Assembly: GCA_016185395.1 (NCBI GenBank) | Contig: JACPNR010000006.1 | Span: 248,001 to 312,000, forward strand | Direction: 5' to 3' | Source of the DNA: Candidatus Korobacter versatilis | GTDB taxonomy: Bacteria > Acidobacteriota > Terriglobia > Terriglobales > Acidobacteriaceae | DNA: 64,000 nucleotides | In this document: positions 18,467 through 26,690 of the stretch, one piece after another | How positions within the stretch are numbered: the first letter of the stretch is position 1 | Layout of the letters: the number at the start of each line of letters is the position of its first letter | Made by a program: the position numbers and the translations under genes | The notes under the pieces: model-generated | What the model was told of the DNA's origin: nothing | Database searches by the model: none | Seen by the model: only the letters and a program-made list of their open reading frames with translations

Positions 18467-19963
18467 ATGCAGAAAGTCGCCATCCTTTACGACGCGAGCC
18501 AGGCGGTCCTCTCGACCTTCGAGCTCGACGAAGTGTTGCTGCAGATCCTCGGGATCGTGCGCGACTACTTCCATCTGCAGTCGGCGGCCATCCTGCTCGT
18601 GGACGACCAGCACCGCCTCTACGCGCGCAAACATTACGGCTCGGGGGAGATCTACGGCGAAGACGTCCGCCTGCCCATCGGACAAGGCATCACCGGCATC
18701 GCCGCGCAGAAGAAGCGGCCTATCTACGTTTCCGACGTCTCGAAAGACGCGCGCTACGTGGACTTTGTGAAGTCGACAAGGTCGGAGCTCGCCATCCCGC
18801 TCATGGTGCGCGATGAAGTGGTGGGCGTGCTCGATTGCCAGAGCGACCAGCTCAACTTCTTCGATGCCGAGACCATCGACCTGCTCACGCTGTTCTCTAC
18901 GCAGGCCTCCATCGCGCTCGAGAATGCGCGGCTTTACTCGCTCGAGCAGAAGCGCCGCTCGCAACTCGAGGCCATCAACGCCATCGCCAGGCAAACGACC
19001 GCCGTGCTCGAGCGCGACGAGTTGCTGCGCAAGGTGTGCACGCTCATCCTGCAATCGTTCCCGGTGGACCACGTGGTGCTCACGCTGCGCGAGGGCGAGA
19101 AGCTGGTCGTCGCCGCGCACGAGGGCAAGCTCACCCCTACCATCGAGATGGGCGGCGCGCTGCCGGCGGACGAGGGCATTGGAGGCCGCGCGCTTGCAAC
19201 TGCGCGCGCCGCCGTGGTCAACGACGTCGCCAAGGACCCCGCGTACATCGCCGGCTTCACCGAGACGAAGAGCGAGATGTGCCTGCCGCTCATCAGCTTC
19301 GGCACCCAGCTCGGCGTGGTGTGCCTGGAGAGCGCGACCACCGGCAGCTTCGATCAGACAGACGTGCAGCCGCTCGAATCGGTCGCCGACATCATCGCCA
19401 CCGCCATCCAGAACGCCAACTACTTCGAGCAGGCCAAAGCACTCGCCAACGTCGACGGACTCACCGGCGCCTACAACCGCCGCTTCTTCGAGTCGAAGCT
19501 CGCCGAGGAACTCGAGCGCGCCAGCCGCTACGGCAAGCAGCTCGCCGTCGTCATGCTCGACATCGACCACTTCAAGCGCCTCAACGACGAATTCGGCCAC
19601 CTGCTCGGTGACGAGGTCCTTCGCCAGGTCTCCGCGCTGTTCCGCGCGCAACTCCGCAAGCTCGACTTCGTCTGCCGCTACGGGGGCGAGGAGTTCGTGT
19701 TGCTGCTGCCCGAGACCAGCGGCGAAGACGCGCTCGCTGTCGCCGAAAAAGTCCGCCGTGCGATCGAGGCGCACGCCTTCCCGGGTGTCCCGCGCCCGGT
19801 CACCGTCTCCATCGGCGTGGCCGAATGTCCCACCCACGGACTCACGCGCGACGAAGTGGTGAAGGCCGCCGACTCCGCGCTCTACGCCTCCAAGCAGGGC
19901 GGACGCAACCGTGTGACCGCCGCGTCCGCTGCGCGTACCGCCGCCGCTCCCGCGAACGACTGA
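18467..19963 (+). CDS. GAF-GAF-GGDEF diguanylate cyclase
   Basis: Makes the second messenger c-di-GMP from two GTP. The 498-aa protein has two GAF sensor domains (about residues 15-155 and 185-320) and a C-terminal GGDEF domain with the active form GGEEF at about 406-410. An RxxD sequence (RKLD) lies five residues before it, the position of the inhibitory I-site, so product feedback is likely. No membrane segment is seen, so it should sense a cytoplasmic signal. The start is uncertain: ATG 18467 gives MQKVAILYDASQAVL, but a TTG at 18407 is also open and neither has a clear ribosome-binding site. Confidence 0.92.
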   Translation: MQKVAILYDASQAVLSTFELDEVLLQILGIVRDYFHLQSAAILLVDDQHRLYARKHYGSGEIYGEDVRLPIGQGITGIAAQKKRPIYVSDVSKDARYVDFVKSTRSELAIPLMVRDEVVGVLDCQSDQLNFFDAETIDLLTLFSTQASIALENARLYSLEQKRRSQLEAINAIARQTTAVLERDELLRKVCTLILQSFPVDHVVLTLREGEKLVVAAHEGKLTPTIEMGGALPADEGIGGRALATARAAVVNDVAKDPAYIAGFTETKSEMCLPLISFGTQLGVVCLESATTGSFDQTDVQPLESVADIIATAIQNANYFEQAKALANVDGLTGAYNRRFFESKLAEELERASRYGKQLAVVMLDIDHFKRLNDEFGHLLGDEVLRQVSALFRAQLRKLDFVCRYGGEEFVLLLPETSGEDALAVAEKVRRAIEAHAFPGVPRPVTVSIGVAECPTHGLTRDEVVKAADSALYASKQGGRNRVTAASAARTAAAPAND

Positions 19964-19969
19964 AGGCGG

Positions 19970-20132
19970 TTCGCCGCAGATGAACGCAGAAGAACGCAGA
20001 TCAAGATCCAGGTGTCGCGGATGCTCCGCCGTTGGTTTCGCTTTCCGTGTTCATCGTTCATCCGCGTGAATCCGTGGCGAAACGGCCTTGATTTCCTATC
20101 TGCGTTCGTCAGCGTTCCTCTGCGGCTGCCCT
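19970..20132. repeat. 10-nt period repeat block
   Basis: CGCAGATGAA CGCAGAAGAA CGCAGATCAA in tandem on the left, with inverted relatives TCATCCGCGTGAATCCGTGG and ATCTGCGTTCGTCAGCG on the right. It fills the spacer between the GGDEF and ABC genes. Confidence 0.75.
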
Positions 20133-20142
20133 ATCTCTCAGG

Positions 20143-20148
20143 TAGAAT
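20143..20148 (+). promoter_or_regulatory. -10 box of the ABC exporter operon
   Basis: TAGAAT ends 12 nt before the ATG at 20161, predicting a leader of only about 5 nt. No convincing -35 was seen. Confidence 0.4.
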
Positions 20149-20160
20149 CTCCCTTCCCGC

Positions 20161-21117
20161 ATGAACCCTGTCGAGCTCAAATCCGTCCGCAAGTGTTACG
20201 ACCAGTTCGTCGCCGTCGACGATCTCTCGTTCGTCATCCCCGCGGGCCAGATCTTCGGCCTGCTCGGGCCGAACGGCGCGGGCAAGACCTCGACCATCCG
20301 CATGATGCTCGGCATTACCATTCCGGACTCGGGCGAAGTGCGCCTCTTCGGCGAGCCGTTTCGCCGCGAGCTGCTGCACCGCGTGGGATACCTCCCCGAG
20401 GAGCGCGGGCTCTATAAGAAGATGAAGGTCGGCGAGCACCTCATCTTCCTCGCCGAACTCACCGGCCTCGACCGCGCGGAGGCGGCGAAGCGCGCGCGCC
20501 ACTGGTGCGAGCGGATGGAGATTGCCAGCTGGATGGACAAGAAGGTCGAAGAACTCTCCAAGGGCATGCAACAGAAGGTCCAGTTCGTGGCCACCATCCT
20601 GCACGACCCCGAGTTCATCGTGATGGACGAGCCTTTTGCCGGCCTCGATCCGGTCAACGCCAAGCTGCTGCTCGACGTGCTGCTCGAGTTACGCAAGTCC
20701 GGCAAGACCATCCTCTTCTCCACGCACCGCATGGACACGGTCGAGCGCCTGTGCGATTCCATCTGCCTCATCAATCGCGGGCAGGCCGTGCTCGCCGGCG
20801 ACCTCAAGCAGATCAAGGCGCGCTATGGACGCAACAACGTCCAGATCGCGTGCGAAGGCGATGGGGCTGCGCTCGGGTTCCTCAAGCAAAACCCGCTGGC
20901 CAAGTCGGTCAACGACTACGGCAACTACGTGGAGGTCGCGCTCGCCCCCGGCGCTGACGCCCAGCAGTTGCTCCAGCAGGTCGCGTCACGGGCGAAAGTC
21001 CAGAAGTTCGAGATGGTCGAGCCGTCGCTGGAAGAGATCTTCATCGATGTCGTTGGCAAAGACGGCGAAAGCGACGGGGCTGCGAGGGATGCGCGAAAGG
21101 AGAAGGCGAATGCATAA
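20161..21117 (+). CDS. ABC transporter ATP-binding protein (NatA-type)
   Basis: The ATPase of an ABC-2 exporter. It is 318 aa with Walker A GPNGAGKT (about 38-45), the signature LSKGMQQK (about 132-139), Walker B FIVMDEPF and the switch histidine in STHRMD. It also has a C-terminal extension ending in VEPSLEEIFIDVVG, typical of NatA/DUF4162 ATPases. The stop overlaps the next gene by 8 nt, so both subunits are made together. Substrate unknown; NatAB homologues have been linked to sodium or drug efflux. Confidence 0.93.
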   Translation: MNPVELKSVRKCYDQFVAVDDLSFVIPAGQIFGLLGPNGAGKTSTIRMMLGITIPDSGEVRLFGEPFRRELLHRVGYLPEERGLYKKMKVGEHLIFLAELTGLDRAEAAKRARHWCERMEIASWMDKKVEELSKGMQQKVQFVATILHDPEFIVMDEPFAGLDPVNAKLLLDVLLELRKSGKTILFSTHRMDTVERLCDSICLINRGQAVLAGDLKQIKARYGRNNVQIACEGDGAALGFLKQNPLAKSVNDYGNYVEVALAPGADAQQLLQQVASRAKVQKFEMVEPSLEEIFIDVVGKDGESDGAARDARKEKANA

Positions 21118-22369
21118 CGTCTTCATCATCATCCGCCGCGAGTACATCGAGCGCGTCCGTACCAAGGCGTTCTGGATCATGACCATGCTCGTGCCCGCGC
21201 TCATGGCGGGCATCACCATCCTGCCAGCCAAGCTGATGATGACCCAGGCGGGCGAGAAGAAGAAACTCGCCGTGGTCTCGAGCGACCGCGGCTATGGCGA
21301 GACGCTGGAGAAGTCGCTCGCCGACCTCTCCAAGGACGTCGGCCGCAACCAGTACACCGTCGAGATCGTGACGCCGGGCACGCCCGAGCAGGAGAAGCAG
21401 CTCTACGACCGCGTCGCCCGCGGCGAGCTCGATGGCTACCTCTGGGCCACCGACGACGCGCTCGCCTCGAAGAAGCTCGTCTACAAGGCGCGCACCACCA
21501 CCGACATGCTCGAGGGTGGTCCGCTGATGCGCGCCGCCCAGGCCGCGCGCCTGGAGCAGCAGCTCGCCGCCGCCGGCATGAACGCCGAGAAGGTCCACGA
21601 GCTGCTGAACGAGAAGCTCGAGGTCGAGACCGAGCGCGTAGCCGCCGGCAAGTCCACCAAAGCCAGCGGCCGCGCGGCCTTCTTCGCCACCTTCGCCCTG
21701 GTGATGACGCTCTACATGAGCATCATCCTGCACGGCGTCGCGGTGATGCGCTCGGTGCTGGAAGAGAAGACCTCGCGCATCGTCGAGGTGCTGCTCGCCT
21801 CGGTAACGCCCAAGGAGCTGATGGCCGGCAAGATCATCGGCGTGGGCGCCGTCGGGTTGACGCAGCTAGCGCTCTGGTACGCCGCCGGGTTCGTCTTCGT
21901 CGGCCCGGGCCTGCTCGCCGCCCGCGGCGTCATGGGCCCGATCGAGATCCCGCCCGTCGCGCTCGCCATGTTCCCCGTCTTTTTCCTGCTGGGATATTTC
22001 CTCTACGCTTCGCTCTGGGCGATGCTGGGCGCCATGTCGAACTCCGAGCAGGAAGCGCAGCAGATGCAGTTCTTCGTGATGCTGCCGCTCATCCTTTCGA
22101 CCGTGCTCATGGGCCCGGCCATCACCAGCCCCAACTCGACCATGGTCGCCGCCTTCTCGCTCTTTCCCTTCTGCACGCCCCTGCTGATGTACGTCCGCAT
22201 CGCCGCCGGGGAAGTGCCGGTGTGGCAGCTCGCCCTCTCCATCGTGCTGATGGTGGCGGCCGTCTACGTTGTCCTGGTGGTCGCCTCGCGCATCTACCGC
22301 GTCGGCATCCTGATGTACGGCAAGCGGCCCACGCTGCCGGAACTCATCAAGTGGTTCAAGTACGCCTGA
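21110..22369 (+). CDS. ABC-2 type permease (NatB-type)
   Basis: A 419-aa membrane subunit partnering the upstream ATPase. Helix 1 (about residues 20-40, WIMTMLVPALMAGITIL) is followed by a large extracytoplasmic domain of about 150 residues. Five to six further helices (about 190-400) follow, with the NatB motif EEKTSRIVEVLLASVTPKEL after the second. The start is ATG 21110 with AAAGGAG 8 nt upstream, inside the end of the ATPase gene. Confidence 0.92.
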   Translation: MHNVFIIIRREYIERVRTKAFWIMTMLVPALMAGITILPAKLMMTQAGEKKKLAVVSSDRGYGETLEKSLADLSKDVGRNQYTVEIVTPGTPEQEKQLYDRVARGELDGYLWATDDALASKKLVYKARTTTDMLEGGPLMRAAQAARLEQQLAAAGMNAEKVHELLNEKLEVETERVAAGKSTKASGRAAFFATFALVMTLYMSIILHGVAVMRSVLEEKTSRIVEVLLASVTPKELMAGKIIGVGAVGLTQLALWYAAGFVFVGPGLLAARGVMGPIEIPPVALAMFPVFFLLGYFLYASLWAMLGAMSNSEQEAQQMQFFVMLPLILSTVLMGPAITSPNSTMVAAFSLFPFCTPLLMYVRIAAGEVPVWQLALSIVLMVAAVYVVLVVASRIYRVGILMYGKRPTLPELIKWFKYA

Positions 22370-22383
22370 GGTCTTGCTTCTTT

Positions 22384-22490
22384 TGTTACATCCCGAGCGT
22401 AGCGAGGGAGCCCTCTACCAACGAGAAGACTCCGGTTAGCCCCGAAGGATTTTGTCCCTGGCATCTCGCTGCGCTCAAAATGTGAGTTGA
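22384..22490. repeat. dispersed intergenic repeat (CCGAGCGTAGCGAGGG type)
   Basis: CATCCCGAGCGTAGCGAGGG at the left and CATCTCGCTGCGCTCAAAATG at the right are imperfect inverted copies. A similar piece is seen around 44287-44328. Confidence 0.5.
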
Positions 22491-22500
22491 AAGCGAAAGC

Positions 22501-22707
22501 CTAAGGATGTTCCCGCGTCGCGCCCAGCTCCGCGAGCACGTCTTCCTTGATCCGGTTGTTGCCTTCGAACACCGCGTGGATGAGCCGCGTGCGATAGGTC
22601 CGCGTGCGCAGCACCGCCGACGCGACCTCGAAATCGTGGAACCAGGCGACCAGCTCCCACTTGTCGCCGTTCAGGCTCCACAACTCGTACTGTTCCCACT
22701 GGGCCAT
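22501..22707 (-). CDS. small hypothetical protein
   Basis: A 68-aa protein starting MAQWEQYELWSLNGDKWELV. It is Trp-rich with an even mix of charged residues, suggesting a small folded cytoplasmic domain and not random translation. No motif, signal or membrane segment is visible. It sits between the ABC operon (convergent) and the 44-aa exported peptide gene. Confidence rests on amino-acid composition and start position only. Confidence 0.55.
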   Translation of the reverse strand: MAQWEQYELWSLNGDKWELVAWFHDFEVASAVLRTRTYRTRLIHAVFEGNNRIKEDVLAELGATREHP

Positions 22708-22749
22708 AGGCAGCTTCGGCGCCTTGCGCCGAACCCTCTATTTTACCTG

Positions 22750-22783
22750 TAGAAACACGAAAGCCCGGCGCGCAGCCGGGCTT
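22750..22783 (-). terminator. terminator of the small exported-peptide gene
   Basis: AAGCCCGGC-N5-GCCGGGCTT (22761-22783), followed on the minus strand by TCGTGTTTCT. It lies 20 nt beyond the stop of the 44-aa gene. Confidence 0.75.
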
Positions 22784-22802
22784 CCGCGAACCCGCGAGAC
22801 GC

Positions 22803-22937
22803 CTACTTCGCCGCCGCATCCGCCGGCGCGTTCTTCAGATGCTGGTCGAGGAACTCGAGCGCGGTCTTCTGCGCGAGCGCAGGGGAGCAAAGCGTGAGGG
22901 CGAGCAGCAGAGCAAAGACAGAGCGGCGACCGGACAT
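22803..22937 (-). CDS. 44-aa predicted exported peptide
   Basis: The minus strand encodes a complete small protein: a signal peptide (MSGRRSVFALLLALTLCSPALA, cleavage after ALA) and a mature part of about 22 residues (QKTALEFLDQHLKNAPADAA plus AK). GGAGG lies 5 nt before the ATG at 22937 and a terminator follows, so this has all parts of a real gene despite its size. The mature peptide is predicted to be a short amphipathic helix. It could be a remnant of a longer exported protein, but nothing similar is seen downstream. Confidence 0.65.
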   Translation of the reverse strand: MSGRRSVFALLLALTLCSPALAQKTALEFLDQHLKNAPADAAAK

Positions 22938-23033
22938 GGTTCCTCCGAAAGAGCGAGAGCTGACAGCAGGGGTGCTGCTGCAAGAAGCGGATTGTACGCG
23001 CCGGGCTACGATAAACGACCAGGTTATCGGCGC

Positions 23034-23411
23034 CTACGCCAGCGCGATCACGTCGATCTCGACCAGCGCGTCCTTCGGCAGCCGCGCCACTTCCACCGTG
23101 GCGCGCGCCGGCGGCGGGGCGGGGAAGAAGCTGGCGTAGATCTCGTTCATCGCGGCAAAATCGTTCATCGTCTTCAGGTAGATGGTGCTGCGCACCACCT
23201 TGGTGAAATCTGTCCCGGCGGCCTTGAGCACGGCTTCCAGGTTCTTCATCACGCGCTCGGTCTGCGCGCGGACTTCGTTGCCGGTGAGCGTGTCGGTGGC
23301 GGGGTCGAGCGCCACCTGCCCGGAGCAGAACACCAAACCGCCGCCGCGAATGGCTTGCGAATAAGGACCGATGGCCGCGGGCGCATCCTTCGTCACGATC
23401 TGTTCCTTCAT
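23034..23411 (-). CDS. RidA family reactive-imine deaminase
   Basis: Hydrolyses reactive enamine/imine intermediates released by PLP enzymes, protecting the cytoplasm. The 125-aa protein has IGPYSQAIR (residues 14-22), SGQVALDP, the conserved VVRSTIYL strand containing the substrate-binding arginine, and the C-terminal VEIDVIALA. Length is normal for RidA trimers. It is a single gene on its strand. Confidence 0.95.
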   Translation of the reverse strand: MKEQIVTKDAPAAIGPYSQAIRGGGLVFCSGQVALDPATDTLTGNEVRAQTERVMKNLEAVLKAAGTDFTKVVRSTIYLKTMNDFAAMNEIYASFFPAPPPARATVEVARLPKDALVEIDVIALA

Positions 23412-23483
23412 GATGGCTCCTCTTCGGTAGGAACCATCATTTAACCAGAAGGAACTGACCAGAAGGAAGGTGGTGCGCGAAGC

Positions 23484-24029
23484 TCAGTGCGTCCAGGGAC
23501 GGTCGGTGACCAGCAGAGCATGGTCGCGGCGGAAACTTTCGGTGATGTGGCAGTCCCAGCACACCGGCAAGTGGGTCTTCAGGAACCGCGGCAGTTCTTT
23601 GGTCGGCACCGCGTCCCAGGTCACGGTGCGGCCGTCCGGACCGAGCGCGCCGGGCATGTGTTCCACCCAGTCGATCGGCCCGATGGGCTTGTGGCAGATG
23701 GCGCAGTGCTTGTCGCGGTAGAACTTGTCCACGTAGGCGCGGACCAGGCACCCATCCGCCGATTCCGCGATCTGGTGGAGGCAAGGCTCGTCGCAGCGCG
23801 CCCGCGTTTCCCAGCGCGAGCAGTCTTTCAGGTGCGTCCAGCTCTTGCCGCGCAACGACTTGCGCGCGGCCGTGGTCGCATCGAGCTCCACCACCGCGTA
23901 GTCCTTGGTCTCAGGGCACACGACCAGGCGTTCGCCGCGCGTTCCAATGTAGACGGCCAGGGCGCGCGCCGCGAGGTAGACGACGCCGATGACGAATGCG
24001 GACAGCCCGAGTTGGAGCCAGGTATTCAC
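23484..24029 (-). CDS. membrane-anchored protein with two CxxCH motifs
   Basis: A 181-aa protein with one N-terminal helix (about residues 4-26). The remaining domain has a cysteine group CSRWETRARCDEPC (about 70-83), then CAICHK (about 109-114) and CWDCHI (about 158-163). Two CxxCH sites could bind haem c if the domain is periplasmic, making it a diheme cytochrome; equally they may bind zinc. The helix has few positive residues before it and RGER after it, which leaves topology unclear. Family not recognised. Confidence 0.7.
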   Translation of the reverse strand: MNTWLQLGLSAFVIGVVYLAARALAVYIGTRGERLVVCPETKDYAVVELDATTAARKSLRGKSWTHLKDCSRWETRARCDEPCLHQIAESADGCLVRAYVDKFYRDKHCAICHKPIGPIDWVEHMPGALGPDGRTVTWDAVPTKELPRFLKTHLPVCWDCHITESFRRDHALLVTDRPWTH

Positions 24030-24140
24030 GCTCCTATCCCATCGCTATTCCGGGGATGGGGCGGTGATGTGGGTCACCGCTGCGGGTGACCCACGGCAGG
24101 CACGGAAGCCACTCTGCTGCCGTCGCTTAGCGGCGACCGC

Positions 24141-24698
24141 CTACATGATCAGGTCGTTCGTCCGCTGCACGATGGGATGCTGCATCTCGCGCAAGTCGTT
24201 CTTCACCAGGTTCAGCCCGTAGACGCAGCTCTCAAAATCTTCGGCCAGGTGTTTGAACAGCGGCGCGACCTTGGCGTACTCGAAGAACTCGAATTTCGAG
24301 ACGATGTAGTAGCTCTCTTTGCCGGCGCGCATGAAGTCCACGAAGTTCTCCAGGCGCTGCCGCCGCAGCCGCCAGTGATTGATCGACTCGGGAAACATGC
24401 CGGTGAAGAACAGGGTGAAATCGCCGATGTGCTTGCGCACCTGGCGCTCGCGGTCGAACGAGGGCGCCTCGCCGTAGACAGGGTCACTCTCGAGCAGCAT
24501 CTCGCCCACGTCGTGCAGCGGCTGTCCCGAGCTGTTGCGGACCTTGTACATGTTCTCGAGCGAGCAGAACTCGGTGAGCATGTTGGCCACGTACTCCTGC
24601 ACCTCGGGGTCGCGCAGCCCGATGACTTCACTGAAATTGCGCTCGACCAGCGCGAGGAATAGGTCCTGCAGCGGATGGTTCTCGGGAACCATGCCCAT
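24141..24698 (-). CDS. conserved hypothetical protein
   Basis: A 185-aa soluble protein with no signal or membrane helix, predicted mostly helical and rich in aromatic residues (HIGDFTLFFTGMFPESIN, GKESYYIVSKFEFFEYAKVA). The ATG at 24698 was chosen because GGAGGTGACGTG precedes it. The frame is open 58 codons further up, but that part is unlike protein. I do not recognise the family. Confidence 0.75.
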   Translation of the reverse strand: MGMVPENHPLQDLFLALVERNFSEVIGLRDPEVQEYVANMLTEFCSLENMYKVRNSSGQPLHDVGEMLLESDPVYGEAPSFDRERQVRKHIGDFTLFFTGMFPESINHWRLRRQRLENFVDFMRAGKESYYIVSKFEFFEYAKVAPLFKHLAEDFESCVYGLNLVKNDLREMQHPIVQRTNDLIM

Positions 24699-25027
24699 CA
24701 CGTCACCTCCGACCAGCTCCGGATCCCTCGGACGGCCATCGGCAGAAACCGCCTGCCGGCGTTCACCCCGTCTCGATTGAGGGACTCTGTTACTACATTG
24801 GAGCGGATTGTGATGGCGTTTGGTTATCCGCACAAGAGGGGGAATGCAGATTGTTAGCAGTCGGGCGGGCACTGTGCCAGCGCGTGACGAAGGTCCAATG
24901 ACTACAGGAGGAGAGGAGGAAGGGAGGTTTTTGAATCTTGGGTACTCGGATTTTAATCTCTATGCTTCGCAATTTCCTTGGTTTCCCGCTTTTCCTCCCC
25001 TCCTCCTGTTTGGCTTGGGGGTTGGGT
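24699..25027. other. intergenic region, no gene seen
   Basis: About 330 nt between divergent genes. It contains an inverted pair of a polypurine repeat: ACAGGAGGAGAGGAGGAAGG at 24904-24923 and its complement TTCCTCCCCTCCTCCTGT at about 24992-25009. Related copies occur at 44370-44393 and 56085-56101. No coding frame or RNA was recognised. Confidence 0.6.
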
Positions 25028-25057
25028 TTGCCGGAAGTGCCCCATATCCGCTAAAAT
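25028..25057 (+). promoter_or_regulatory. rpmE promoter
   Basis: TTGCCG (25028-25033), 18-nt spacer, TAAAAT (25052-25057), about 30 nt before the rpmE start. Confidence 0.45.
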
Positions 25058-25088
25058 AGACCCTTTCCCAGAGAGGTCCTAGAGCGAC

Positions 25089-25355
25089 ATGAAAGAGAAG
25101 ATCCATCCCGTTTACAACGAAGTGCGCGTGATGTGCGCCTGCGGGAACAATTTTGCCACCCGTTCCACCCACAAGGGCGATATCCACCTCGAGATCTGCT
25201 CCAACTGCCATCCCTTCTTCACCGGCAAGCAGAAGCTGCTCGATACCGCCGGACGCGTGGAGCGCTTCCGCCGCAAGTACGCCAAGTCCGACGCCATGAA
25301 GACCGACGCCGCGGCCAAAGCCACCGCCAAGGAAGCCGCCGGCGCGAAGAAGTAA
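25089..25355 (+). CDS. rpmE: 50S ribosomal protein L31
   Basis: An 88-aa ribosomal protein of the large subunit. It is the zinc-containing (C+) type: C16, C18, C37 and C40 form the CxC...CxxC site. It starts [12 protein letters not shown] as usual. The C-terminal 20 residues are a lysine/alanine-rich extension, longer than in E. coli. It is monocistronic, with promoter upstream and terminator downstream. Confidence 0.97.
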   Translation: MKEKIHPVYNEVRVMCACGNNFATRSTHKGDIHLEICSNCHPFFTGKQKLLDTAGRVERFRRKYAKSDAMKTDAAAKATAKEAAGAKK

Positions 25356-25386
25356 GTCCGGTTCGCCGCGGGTCGAACGTTTCGAA

Positions 25387-25418
25387 GAAGGCCTCCCCTG
25401 CGGGGGCCTTCGCATTTT
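25387..25418 (+). terminator. rpmE terminator
   Basis: GAAGGCC/GGCCTTC outer stem with a C4/G-rich inner stem, followed by GCATTTTG. It lies 32 nt after rpmE. Confidence 0.75.
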
Positions 25419-25423
25419 GCGGA

Positions 25424-25429
25424 TAAAAT
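25424..25429 (+). promoter_or_regulatory. -10 box of the dus gene (leaderless)
   Basis: TAAAAT ends 6 nt before the GTG start at 25436, so transcription should begin at or within a base of the start codon. Confidence 0.45.
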
Positions 25430-25435
25430 GAACCT

Positions 25436-26584
25436 GTGAAGAAGCACTTCGAGAATCCGGTTCCGGAGACTAAGACGGTCGTCCACGCCGCGCGCGTGCC
25501 GGCGTCTGTCCGCATCGGGAAGGTCGAGCTGCGGCCGGCGACGGTGCTTGCCCCGATGGCCGGCGTGACGGACACGGTATTTCGCCGCTTCATCCGCAGT
25601 GTGAGCTTCCTCGACGAGCATGGGCCGATGTCGGCATGCGACCCGCGCGAGCTGCGGCCGGTCAGCGCCGCCGACCCCAACGCCTGCGGACTCATCATGA
25701 CCGAGTTCACCTCGGCCGACGGCGTGACCAAGACCAAGAAGAAGTCCGTCCTGAAGCGCTACCTCGGTTACCTGGACGACGAGCATCCGCTGGCCGCGCA
25801 GTTGTTTGGCTCCGACCCGGCGGTGCTGGCCGATGCGGCGAAGCTGGTGGAAGACATGGGCTTCGACACGGTGGATCTGAACCTCGGCTGCCCGGCGAAG
25901 AAAGTGGTGAAGTGCAACGGGGGCTCGGGGCTGCTGCGGGACCTCCCCAAGATCGAGACCATCTTTAAATCGGTAAGGGCTGCAGTCAGTATTCCCTTCA
26001 CCGTGAAGTTCCGGATGGGCTGGAGCGACAACGAGATTGTCTGCGTGGAGATCGGCAAGCTGGCCGAGGACTGCGGGCTCAACGCGGTGGCGCTGCACGC
26101 GCGCACGCGCGAGCAGGGCTACGCCGGCAACGCGCGCTGGGAGTGGATCGCCGCGGTCAAGGCGGCGGTGAATATCCCCGTCATCGGCAACGGCGACATC
26201 CGCACGCCCGAGGACGCGGCCGCGATGGTCGCCGAGACCGGCTGCGATGCGGTGATGATCGGGCGGACGGCGGCGTCGAATCCCTGGATCTTCCGGCAGA
26301 TCGCCGAGTACACCGCGACCGGCGCCTACCACCATCCGACCGAGCAGGAGCGCTACCACATGATCCGGCGCTACTTCACCATGCTGCTCGAGCACGAAGA
26401 GCTGCCCGGCGCCTTCGGCAAGATGAAGCAGTTCGCTTCGTATTTCACGCACGGCATCCGCTGCGGCGGCAACCTGCGCAAGGACATCTACGAAGCCAAG
26501 AGCGAGCAGGCCATCCTGGATGCGGTCGAGCGCTTCTTCGCGTCTCGCGAGACCGAAAGCGAGACCGTCGCGGTCTCGGCGTAA
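25436..26584 (+). CDS. tRNA-dihydrouridine synthase (DusB-like)
   Basis: An FMN enzyme that reduces uridines in the tRNA D-loop with NADPH. The 382-aa protein has VLAPMAGVTDTVFRR (about 37-51), the catalytic cysteine in NLGCPAKKVV (C152), VKFRMGW, ALHARTREQGYAG and VIGNGDIRTPEDA. It is longer than E. coli DusB mainly through an insert around residues 59-85 (DEHGPMSACDPRELRPVSAA) between the first barrel strand and MTEFTSADG. It starts at a GTG just after the L31 terminator. Confidence 0.92.
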   Translation: MKKHFENPVPETKTVVHAARVPASVRIGKVELRPATVLAPMAGVTDTVFRRFIRSVSFLDEHGPMSACDPRELRPVSAADPNACGLIMTEFTSADGVTKTKKKSVLKRYLGYLDDEHPLAAQLFGSDPAVLADAAKLVEDMGFDTVDLNLGCPAKKVVKCNGGSGLLRDLPKIETIFKSVRAAVSIPFTVKFRMGWSDNEIVCVEIGKLAEDCGLNAVALHARTREQGYAGNARWEWIAAVKAAVNIPVIGNGDIRTPEDAAAMVAETGCDAVMIGRTAASNPWIFRQIAEYTATGAYHHPTEQERYHMIRRYFTMLLEHEELPGAFGKMKQFASYFTHGIRCGGNLRKDIYEAKSEQAILDAVERFFASRETESETVAVSA

Positions 26585-26594
26585 CCCCAAACAT

Positions 26595-26690
26595 AACCAC
26601 TAAGGTCACGAAGTTTCACGAAGGAAAACCCAAGGAATAGGGTTTTAAACCTTCGTGTTCCTTCGTGTCCTTCGTGGTTAAAGTTTTTCT
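26595..26690. repeat. 9-nt period inverted repeat between convergent genes
   Basis: AACCACTAAGGTCACGAAG...CACGAAGG on the left matches CCTTCGTG...CCTTCGTGTCCTTCGTGGTT on the right, with GGGTTTTAAACC near the centre. It may act as a bidirectional terminator. Confidence 0.75.
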
